A stretch of DNA of 64,000 nucleotides. Origin: an uncultured Eubacteriales bacterium. Its GTDB lineage: Bacteria > Bacillota > Clostridia > Oscillospirales > Oscillospiraceae. Location of the stretch: the NCBI GenBank assembly GCA_900544405.1, contig UQVA01000009.1, positions 1 through 64,000 of the forward strand, given 5' to 3'. A program made the translations under genes and the position numbers. A model generated the notes under the pieces. It made no database searches. It was not told the DNA's origin and saw nothing but the letters and a program-made list of their open reading frames with translations. This document shows, one piece after another, positions 57,728 through 64,000 of the stretch (the first letter of the stretch is position 1; each line of letters starts with the position of its first letter).

Positions 57728-58360
57728 TCAGAACTGCCAGCAGTTGTATCGGAAGGGCTGCACGTCCGGGGTACCGGTCATTTCCTTCTCACGCTTGCAG
57801 AAGTCGATGTACTGCTGATGGATGCGCTGCACGCTCTCGTCCTCCAGCTCGGGGATGACCCGGCTGGCCTCGGTGAGGAAGTGCATCTCGTCCCGACCCA
57901 TGGCACGACCCTTGGTGGTGTGCAGGTCGTAGGCGTAATCGGGCACTTCGGGCTTCTTGCCGTGCTCCCACTCCTTGATGATCTGGTTCTTGATGTTGTC
58001 GGTGGTGCGCTCCTTGGTGCAGCGGCACAGATACCGGATGGCGTGCATGAAGAACATGGGCTGGTCGCCGTCGGAATAGGGGAACTCCTGGGCCATCTTG
58101 AAGAGGGTATAGATTTCAATGGGGGCCTGGGTGTTACCGAATCCGATGTCCTCCACGGAGATGGCCAGCAGCCGCCGCCACATTTTTTCGTGGAACTGGG
58201 GGCTGGTGATGTACATCTCGTAGGCGGCGGCCAGAGCGTTCTCCTCGATGCCACGGCGGATGGACTTCTGCAGCATGGAGATCAGTTCGTCGCCGAGGAT
58301 ACCGTTCCGGGACTTAATGTTGGACCAGGGGTCATAAGACATGAAGGCTTCTTTTTCCAT
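57728..58360 (-). CDS. Stand-alone RarA/MgsA C-terminal-like protein
   Basis: A 210-residue soluble protein. Residues 25-90 (SIRRGIEENALAAAYEMYIT, WRRLLAISVEDIGFGN) match the helical C-terminal part of RarA/MgsA-type AAA+ ATPases (compare their ARRL..ASEDIG motif), but no Walker motifs are present. A later stretch HTTKGRAMGRDEMHFLTEASRVIPELED is of unknown fold. It is the last gene of the sugar ABC operon, 12 bases after the binding protein. The ATG follows AAGGAG. Why a recombination-factor-like domain is in a sugar operon is unexplained; it may bind or act on the imported substrate. Confidence 0.65.
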   Translation of the reverse strand: MEKEAFMSYDPWSNIKSRNGILGDELISMLQKSIRRGIEENALAAAYEMYITSPQFHEKMWRRLLAISVEDIGFGNTQAPIEIYTLFKMAQEFPYSDGDQPMFFMHAIRYLCRCTKERTTDNIKNQIIKEWEHGKKPEVPDYAYDLHTTKGRAMGRDEMHFLTEASRVIPELEDESVQRIHQQYIDFCKREKEMTGTPDVQPFRYNCWQF

Positions 58361-58372
58361 AAGAATTTCTCC

Positions 58373-59701
58373 TTACTTCAGCCGGTTGATCAGGCTTTCC
58401 AGCTCTGTGCGAACGTCGGCATCATTGTTCAGGATGTTGTCCATGGCAACGACCACATAGTCGTGCAGTCCGCTGGAGGTGTAGGTGTCGGTCTCGAAGC
58501 CGGGATAGGTGTAGGCGAAATCCTGCTGCTCCACGCCGGCCAGCTGTGCCGGGGCGGCGTTGTCCAGGAACTCCTTGCTGGCGGCAACGGACTTCAGGAA
58601 GGGCAGACGGGACTCGCCGGAGTTGATCTTCTGGCACACGTCGTAGGACTGCATATACTGCATGAAGATCCAGGAAGCCCAGCGGGTCTCCAGGTCGCCG
58701 GTGTTGTCCAGCATGCTCAGCAGGAAGCCCTCGGCGTAGTCGGCCTTGGTGCCGTCCTCAAACTGAGGAATGGGAGCGCAGGACCACTCGAAGGGAGCGC
58801 TCTCGGGAATCTTCATGTTGATGAACTCGCCCTCGTTGCCGGAGCTGATGTACATCTGCACCTGCTGGTTGGCGAAGGGGCCGGAGAAGAAGAAGTCCTC
58901 GCCGGGAGCACGGATGATGCCACGCTCCACCATGCTCTGGTACCAGGAAATGACATCCACAGCCTCGTCCAGCTTGTCGGCAAAGAGCAGCTTGCCATCC
59001 CGGGTGGTGTAGCCGATGCCCTTCTGCTCCATCAGGGTGGAGAAGCACTTCACGCCCTCGTCCCAGCCGCCGGCGGGCTTGCCGGTGATCTCGGCGATCT
59101 TGGCAGCGGTCTCCTCGAACTCGGTCCAGGTGGTGGGCACGCTCAGGCCGTTGGCGTTGAAGAAGTCCACGTTGTAGTACATGACCTCGCAGGCCACGTA
59201 CAGAGGCAGGGAGTAGAACCCGGCCACAGGATAGCTGCTGCTGTCCTCGATGTAAATGTCGTAGTAGTCGTCCAGGTTCAGGCCGTGGTTGGCGTTCTTA
59301 ATGTAAGGGGTCAGGTCCACCACAGAACCGCTCTGGAGCCAGTCGGTGACGGAGGCAGCCTCGCTCATGGTGACGTTGGGCATATTGCCGGCCTTGATGG
59401 CGGCGGTGACGGCATTTTCCAGGTCGCCCATTTCGCCCTTGGCCTGGCAGTCCACGGTGATGCCCATTTCCTTACCGATGCCGTTGTTGAACGTATCGAC
59501 GATCTCGTAGAGGGTCTTCTGCATATTCTCCTGGACGATGCCGTGCCAGAAGGTGATGGTGATGGGTTTGGACAGCTTGACTTCCACGTTTTCGGCGGTG
59601 GCGTCGCCCTTGTTGTCGCCGGACGGGGTGGCCTTTTCACCGCAGGCCGCAAGGGTCAGCACCATGCAGAGGGTGAGCAGAACGCAAAGCCATTTTTTCA
59701 T
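58373..59701 (-). CDS. Carbohydrate ABC transporter, substrate-binding lipoprotein
   Basis: A 442-residue family 1 solute-binding protein. The lipobox is LAAC (Cys20). Family features are ITFWHGIVQENMQKTLYEIVDTFN near 53-76 and FYSLPLYVACEVMYYNVDFFNANGLSVPTTWTEFEE near 160-195, as in UgpB/MalE-type proteins. It binds an oligosaccharide or polyol-phosphate outside the cell. It is preceded by two permease genes and an ATPase gene. Confidence 0.9.
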   Translation of the reverse strand: MKKWLCVLLTLCMVLTLAACGEKATPSGDNKGDATAENVEVKLSKPITITFWHGIVQENMQKTLYEIVDTFNNGIGKEMGITVDCQAKGEMGDLENAVTAAIKAGNMPNVTMSEAASVTDWLQSGSVVDLTPYIKNANHGLNLDDYYDIYIEDSSSYPVAGFYSLPLYVACEVMYYNVDFFNANGLSVPTTWTEFEETAAKIAEITGKPAGGWDEGVKCFSTLMEQKGIGYTTRDGKLLFADKLDEAVDVISWYQSMVERGIIRAPGEDFFFSGPFANQQVQMYISSGNEGEFINMKIPESAPFEWSCAPIPQFEDGTKADYAEGFLLSMLDNTGDLETRWASWIFMQYMQSYDVCQKINSGESRLPFLKSVAASKEFLDNAAPAQLAGVEQQDFAYTYPGFETDTYTSSGLHDYVVVAMDNILNNDADVRTELESLINRLK

Positions 59702-59774
59702 GTTTTACCTCCAAAAGTTTTCTCATTTGTTTTGGCAATGCGGAATTGCATTTGCCATGTATTTCAGGGGAAAA

Positions 59775-60629
59775 TTACCCCTTCGTACCACCGGATGCAA
59801 CGCCTTCCATGATCTTCTTATGGAAAACGATGTAAAAAATGACCATGGGCAGCAGCACGATGCAGGCCGCCGCCATCTGGTTGTGCAGGTTGGAGCTTGA
59901 CGCCTGGCGGAACCGCAGCAGACCCACCGAAAGAAGCGTATGCTCGTCGGACATGGTGACGATCAGGGGCCACATAAAGGAGTTCCAGGCCGTGATGAAG
60001 GTCAGGATGGCCACCGTCACGATGGCATTGATGTTCATGGGGATGACCACTTTGATGAGGAACTTCAGATTGCTGCATCCGTCCACCTTGGCCGCCTTGA
60101 AGAGCGACGGAGGCGTCTGCATGAAGTATTCCTGAAGCATGAAGATGTAGAAGCCGTTGGCCACCGTGGGCAGCACGATGCCGGAGAAGGTATCCAGCAA
60201 TCCCAGCTTGCTGCAGGTCACATAGTTCTGAATGATCAGAATTTCCGAGGGGACCATCATGGTCAGCATAAAGAGATAGAAGCAGATGTTCCGTCCGGGG
60301 AAGGAGAAAATGCTGAACGCATAGGCACCCAGGATGGAGAACACCAGCGTGACCACCACGCTCAGAACGCCTACCAGAATGGTGTTGCGGAAGTACATTC
60401 CGAAGGGCACCAGGTTCCAGGCATAATCATAGTTCTTCCACTGGGGATCCGAGGGCATCCACTTGGGCGGGATGGAGATGGCCTCCGGCAGGGTCTTTAG
60501 AGAGGTCAGCAGCATCCAGAGGAAGGGGAACAGCATAACCACAGCGCCGATGGTCAAAAGCAGATACTTGAGTGCCGTAAGGAAAACGCTGCGCCGGTCC
60601 TGGATCTGATGAATCTTATCCTGTTTCAT
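59775..60629 (-). CDS. Carbohydrate ABC transporter permease (MalG-type)
   Basis: A 284-residue permease with six membrane segments. The coupling loop is AAKVDGCSNLKFLIKVVIPMN near 190-210. MalG/UgpE-type inner-membrane half of the transporter. It is 12 bases downstream of the MalF-type permease gene. Confidence 0.92.
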   Translation of the reverse strand: MKQDKIHQIQDRRSVFLTALKYLLLTIGAVVMLFPFLWMLLTSLKTLPEAISIPPKWMPSDPQWKNYDYAWNLVPFGMYFRNTILVGVLSVVVTLVFSILGAYAFSIFSFPGRNICFYLFMLTMMVPSEILIIQNYVTCSKLGLLDTFSGIVLPTVANGFYIFMLQEYFMQTPPSLFKAAKVDGCSNLKFLIKVVIPMNINAIVTVAILTFITAWNSFMWPLIVTMSDEHTLLSVGLLRFRQASSSNLHNQMAAACIVLLPMVIFYIVFHKKIMEGVASGGTKG

Positions 60630-60641
60630 TGCAGCACCTCC

Positions 60642-61604
60642 TCAGACATAGTGGACAAATTTCTTCGACACCGCCCGCTGGATGACCGTAATGAGCAAAA
60701 TCACGATCAGGAACAGGATGGCGGCAGCCGCCGCATAGTTGACCTTGCCCTGGTCATAGAACATCCAGTAGATGTAGTACATGACGGTGATGGCCGCATT
60801 GCCGGAACCGGCGGTGCCGCCTGCGAAGGAAACGAACATGGAGTAGACCTCATTGAAGGTCCGGGCCACATAGATAATGGACACCAACGTCACCATCCAG
60901 GTGGTGGGGCTCAGCAGGGGCAGGGTAATGCGGAACAGGGTCTTGACCGGGGAAGCGCCGTCAATGCGGGCCGCCTGATAGACCTGCTTGTTGATTTTCT
61001 GCAGACCCGCCAGGAACAGCAGAATTTTAAAGGCCAGTCCGTTCCAGACAGAGAAAATGGACAGCGCCACGATCATCAGCTTCGGGTCTGTGAGCCACTT
61101 CTGGGCGGGGATTCCGAAGAATTCCAGAAAATAGTTGATGTAGCCGTAATCCGTATGGAACAGCCACAGAAAGGCCATGCCCACGGCAATGGTAGAGGTC
61201 ACATAGGGCAGGAAGTAAATGGTCTGGAAAAAGCCCTGCAATTTCTTAATGGAATTGATGAGCAGTGCAAAGCCCAGGGCTAAAATCAGCGTAATGGGCA
61301 GGGCGATGAGCAGCAAAATCAGGGTATTCTTGCAGGCCATCCAGAACGTGGGGTCCTTCAGCACCCAGGTAAAGGAGGACAGGCCGAAGCCAGTGCCGGT
61401 ATTGGTGATGTAAACGTATTTCTGGTAGAAGGCCGTCCGCAGCACCATCACCAGAGGATAAATGGTGAAAAGGAGCAGCAGGAGCATCCCGGGCAGGATG
61501 TAGGCGTAAGCCCAGCCACTGCGGACCCGCAGGGTGCCGTCGGACATTTCAATGAGCCGGGGCTTGGGCTTCCGGGCGGTCTTTTGAGCAGTTTCCTTTG
61601 CCAT
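60642..61604 (-). CDS. Carbohydrate ABC transporter permease (MalF-type)
   Basis: A 320-residue permease with six membrane segments and a basic N-terminal tail. The coupling loop is AARIDGASPVKTLFRITLPLL near 220-240. I start at the ATG at 61604 (MAKETAQKTAR) behind GAGGAGG; five in-frame codons upstream overlap that site. The ATPase gene ends 12 bases upstream of it, at 61616. Confidence 0.92.
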   Translation of the reverse strand: MAKETAQKTARKPKPRLIEMSDGTLRVRSGWAYAYILPGMLLLLLFTIYPLVMVLRTAFYQKYVYITNTGTGFGLSSFTWVLKDPTFWMACKNTLILLLIALPITLILALGFALLINSIKKLQGFFQTIYFLPYVTSTIAVGMAFLWLFHTDYGYINYFLEFFGIPAQKWLTDPKLMIVALSIFSVWNGLAFKILLFLAGLQKINKQVYQAARIDGASPVKTLFRITLPLLSPTTWMVTLVSIIYVARTFNEVYSMFVSFAGGTAGSGNAAITVMYYIYWMFYDQGKVNYAAAAAILFLIVILLITVIQRAVSKKFVHYV

Positions 61605-61615
61605 ATTGCGCCTCC

Positions 61616-62671
61616 TCACAGCCGAACGCCGGTCTCGCAGTCAAAGAGATGGCAGCGCTTTACCGACAGCCGCAGGCCCACGGTCTGGCCCGGTGTCACA
61701 TATTCCTCGGCGCCCAGAATGGCCCGGATGGTGTGCTCCTCCAGCCGGAAGGTGACCACCTGGTCCTGACCACGCATTTCCACGTCCGTCAGGGTGACCG
61801 CAATGTCTCCGCCCAGGGACCAGGCCTCCGGGCGAATGCCCATGCGGACCTTGCCGTTGACGCCGGTCTTGCAGGGTAGGGTCCGGCCGTCATTCAGGGT
61901 GAACACGCCGTCGGCCGCCGTGCCGACCACATAGGAAATGGGCGGATTGCCCATAAAAGAAGCAACGAAGGTATTCACGGGGTCCAGGTACATGGTGTGG
62001 GCGTCGGCAACCTGCTGCACCACGCCGTGCTTCATCAGCACGATCTCGTCGGTGATGCTCATGGCCTCCTCCTGATCGTGGGTGACGAAAATGGTCGTGA
62101 CCTTGGATTCCTGCTGGATTCTGCGAATCTCGCTGCGCATTTCCATGCGAAGCCGGGCGTCCAGGTTGCTCAGCGGCTCGTCCAGGAGCAGCACATCCGG
62201 CTTTTTCACCAGCGCCCGGGCGATGGCCACCCGCTGCTGCTGTCCGCCGGAGAGCTGACCGGGCTTCCGGTCCAGCATGGTCTCGATCTGCACCAGCTTG
62301 GCGATCTCCTCCGCCGCAGCATTCCGCGCCGCACGGCTGAATTTCTTGCCGGTAGCCGGGTCCTTCATGTTGGACAGGGGGAAGGCAATGTTCTCCCGGA
62401 CCGTCATGTGCGGGTACAGGGCGTAGTTCTGGAACACCAGGCCCACGTTCCGCTTTTCGGGCATCAGGGTGGTCACATCCCGGTCCCCGAACCAGATCTC
62501 ACCATCGGTGACGCTTTCCAGACCCGCCAGCATATACAGCGTGGTGGACTTGCCGCATCCGCTGGGGCCGAGGAGTCCCGTTAGTTTTCCGTCCTGAAAG
62601 GTCACATTGATACTGTCAACCGCCGTGGTTTTGTCGAATCTTTTCGTAAGATTTTTTACCTGAACTTCCAT
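61616..62671 (-). CDS. Carbohydrate ABC transporter ATPase (UgpC/MsmK-type)
   Basis: A 351-residue ATPase: Walker A GPSGCGKST, signature LSGGQQQR, Walker B LLLDEPLSNLD and switch FVTHDQEEAM. The C-terminal 110 residues form the MalK-like OB/TOBE regulatory domain (VRMGIRPEAWSL). It is first in the operon, an uncommon order for sugar importers, whose ATPase is often unlinked. I start at the ATG at 62671 behind GGAGG. Confidence 0.92.
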   Translation of the reverse strand: MEVQVKNLTKRFDKTTAVDSINVTFQDGKLTGLLGPSGCGKSTTLYMLAGLESVTDGEIWFGDRDVTTLMPEKRNVGLVFQNYALYPHMTVRENIAFPLSNMKDPATGKKFSRAARNAAAEEIAKLVQIETMLDRKPGQLSGGQQQRVAIARALVKKPDVLLLDEPLSNLDARLRMEMRSEIRRIQQESKVTTIFVTHDQEEAMSITDEIVLMKHGVVQQVADAHTMYLDPVNTFVASFMGNPPISYVVGTAADGVFTLNDGRTLPCKTGVNGKVRMGIRPEAWSLGGDIAVTLTDVEMRGQDQVVTFRLEEHTIRAILGAEEYVTPGQTVGLRLSVKRCHLFDCETGVRL

Positions 62672-62719
62672 GCCTGCCCAGCCTCCAAAAAATAAGTGTG
62701 GTGATGACATCTGCCGTTT

Positions 62720-62748
62720 ATTATAGTCCTAACGGTACTTTTTGTCTC
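62720..62748 (-). promoter_or_regulatory. Promoter of the sugar ABC operon
   Basis: Minus-strand TATAAT (62720-62725) with a weak -35, GAGACA (62743-62748), 17 bases away. The weak -35 suggests activation. Confidence 0.6.
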
Positions 62749-62813
62749 GACGGAATTTGACCGCTTGCATGCAGAATTTGATATTTACCCCCGGTTTTTC
62801 CGAATGAGGCCAA

Positions 62814-62857
62814 AATTCATATTATTTTTCCCTGCGTGCCATGAGAATTCATATTAT
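62814..62857 (-). promoter_or_regulatory. Paired direct repeats, AraC-type operator candidate
   Basis: AATTCATATTAT occurs at 62814-62825 and 62846-62857, exactly 32 bases apart (three helical turns). They lie 66-109 bases upstream of the weak -35 box of the sugar operon, as expected for an AraC-family activator. Confidence 0.55.
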
Positions 62858-62951
62858 ATTTTGCAACGAATATATCGTTCTCTTTCTCCCCACCCTACCT
62901 GACTCCGCACTTCCGGCGGACTATACTAAAAAAACGTTTGGAGTAGGAATT

Positions 62952-63187
62952 ATGATCGATCAAATGCTGATCCGTGGCGCAAAGGTCCACAACCTGAAAA
63001 ATATAGACGTTGCCGTGCCTTTGGGGAAAATCGTCGGCATTGCAGGGGTCTCCGGCTCCGGCAAGTCCACCATGGTGCTGGAAAGCCTGGTCCCGGCGGC
63101 GGTGCCTCCGGCGGACAGATCGTCGCCACCGGCACCCCGGAGGAGATCAAGGAAAATCCCAACAGCATCACAGGGCGGTATCTATAA
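62952..63187 (+). pseudogene. Internally deleted UvrA-like gene
   Basis: The plus strand begins with an intact UvrA-type start (MIDQMLIRGAKVHNLKNIDV, then VGIAGVSGSGKSTMVLESLVP with the Walker A motif). Near 63091 the frame changes to a UvrA-type C-terminus, GGGASGGQIVATGTPEEI, then SITGRYL and stop at 63185-63187. Some 700-900 residues of a normal excinuclease A are missing, and the ends are out of frame by one step. The junction lies in a GGCGGCGG stretch, consistent with deletion between short GC repeats. It cannot make a working protein. Confidence 0.8.
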
Positions 63188-63231
63188 AGAAGCGGTCCAA
63201 AAATGTTCCCGGAAAGTCCCTGCCCTTCTGA

Positions 63232-63262
63232 GAAATACCTTCCCCTCCAGGGGAAGCTTACA
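63232..63262. repeat. Dispersed GC-rich repeat, copy 8
   Basis: CCTTCCCCTCCAGGGGAAG is identical over 19 bases to part of the copy at 56508-56558. Confidence 0.65.
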
Positions 63263-63283
63263 CCCCGCCGGTTCTTCGTATAG

Positions 63284-63323
63284 AATCCGGGGGTCGATGA
63301 CTGCATCGGCCCCCGGATTTTTT
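63284..63323. terminator. Terminator between the UvrA remnant and the AraC gene
   Basis: The stem AATCCGGGGG..CGATG / CATCG..CCCCCGGATT is followed by a T run. It probably served the deleted gene and also covers the convergent AraC gene. Confidence 0.75.
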
Positions 63324-63339
63324 GATACGCCGCACCTTC

Positions 63340-64000
63340 TCACCCCATCTGGTCCCGGTAGTCTCTTGGGGTAAGGCCGGTATATTTTTTGAAGGTATGG
63401 GAGAAATGGCTGGGGGAGGAAAAGCCCAGGTAGGCGCCGATGGCCGTCAGGGAACGCTGGGAATAGCGGAGGAGCCGCTTGGCTTCCTCCGTTTTTTCTT
63501 TCAGGATGAAGTCCGTCAGAGTCTCCCCGGTGTCCTCCCGGAACTTCTTGGAGAGGTACGGACGGCTCACATACAGGGCCTTTGCAATGTCCTCGGCCCG
63601 GATGGCATCCGACAAATGGTGCTGCACATAATTTGCCACATCCAAAGCCAATTTGGAGCTTGCCCGGCCCCGGTGCAGCCGCTCCACCCGCTCGGTGTAG
63701 TCCAGCAGCATCCGGTATTGCAGATTGGCAATGCGGTCCGGGGAGGCCATCCGCTCGCACTGGCGGATATAGGAATCGCTGAGAGAAAAGGCGTCCTCCA
63801 CCTGCATTCCTCCCTGAATGGCCGCCCGGGACACCAGCGTGGCCGTAACGATGAACAGATTTTTCCGCTGGCGCAGCTGATCCTGTGCCACCAGTCCCCC
63901 ACGGACCGCCGGGGCCCCCGCCAGCCAGGCTTCCATGGCACCCGTGTCCCCTTTTCGGACCATCCGCAGCAGAAGCTGCTCCACATCATAGGTGTTGTGG
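63340..64000 (-). CDS. AraC family regulator, partial (5' end beyond the window)
   Basis: The frame is open to the window edge (..HNTYDVEQLLLRM), so the N-terminus is missing; at least 220 residues are visible. The middle region has a helical segment with RQRKNLFIVTATLVSRAAIQGGM and EDAFSLSDSYIRQCE, seen in many Clostridial AraC proteins. The C-terminal half carries two helix-turn-helix motifs (AIRAEDIAKALYVSRPYLSKKF and SLTAIGAYLGFSSPSHFSHTFKKYTGLTPRDYR). It is convergent with the UvrA remnant and may regulate the sugar ABC operon or a gene outside. Confidence 0.88.
   Translation of the reverse strand, partial: HNTYDVEQLLLRMVRKGDTGAMEAWLAGAPAVRGGLVAQDQLRQRKNLFIVTATLVSRAAIQGGMQVEDAFSLSDSYIRQCERMASPDRIANLQYRMLLDYTERVERLHRGRASSKLALDVANYVQHHLSDAIRAEDIAKALYVSRPYLSKKFREDTGETLTDFILKEKTEEAKRLLRYSQRSLTAIGAYLGFSSPSHFSHTFKKYTGLTPRDYRDQMG

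Noticed and set aside
62841..63374. A single 177-codon frame across the UvrA remnant
   Set aside because: Only codons 38 to about 85 resemble UvrA; after the deletion junction this frame is meaningless and the real C-terminal codons are in another frame.

Overview
The window reads as chromosomal DNA of a Gram-positive gut-type member of the Clostridia, most likely Oscillospirales (Oscillospiraceae/Ruminococcaceae). The grounds are monoderm gene content (lipoproteins, AraC/ABC sugar operons, cell-wall SEDS and MltG proteins), G+C-rich coding DNA with almost no TTA, CTA or TCA codons, consensus sigma-A promoters, GGAGG ribosome sites with some GTG/TTG starts, and dispersed GC-rich intergenic repeats of a kind I associate with that order. 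No plasmid or phage replication genes, rRNA or CRISPR array were seen. One tRNA (Pro, UGG) is present.

Layout. 0-2.4 kb: amino-acid (probably cystine) ABC transporter with a promoter and a palindromic operator candidate. 2.4-9.5 kb: lipid kinase and two tandem paralogous hybrid histidine kinases. 9.5-16.1 kb: MATE pump, an amino-sugar operon (NahK-like kinase, ROK-like kinase, NagA) and a RodA-type SEDS protein. 16.5-20.8 kb: MFS transporter with GDPD, a split chromate transporter and a membrane protein. 21.4 kb: tRNA-Pro. 21.5-38.9 kb: an accessory island (below). 39.2-48.0 kb: housekeeping genes (tmk, DJ-1/PfpI, mltG, U32 peptidase, exonuclease, CapD-type dehydratase, Nudix, PRTase-like protein, SGNH hydrolase). 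48.4-56.2 kb: a 2,125-residue cell-surface PHP-domain protein divergent from a YibE/F protein. 56.7-64 kb: a carbohydrate ABC operon between two AraC regulators, plus an internally deleted UvrA-like pseudogene.

The island is the most unusual part. It starts directly after tRNA-Pro with a truncated serine-recombinase fragment and ends with scraps resembling conjugative-element genes. Between them lies one long leftward gene run of 14 genes: lipoproteins, a TPM-domain protein, a zinc-ribbon membrane protein, an SPFH protein with four zinc ribbons, a TM2 protein, a DUF4428-type zinc protein, and a surface protein with 39-residue cysteine repeats. A divergent signalling operon faces it (membrane receptor, PAS/kinase, NarL-type regulator, and a 35-codon coupled ORF). 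The TPM, zinc-ribbon and SPFH proteins resemble the YdjH, YdjG and YdjI partners of Bacillus PspA, but no PspA gene is present. I propose an expanded, PspA-less envelope system under its own two-component control; the family resemblances are read from sequence, the function is inference.
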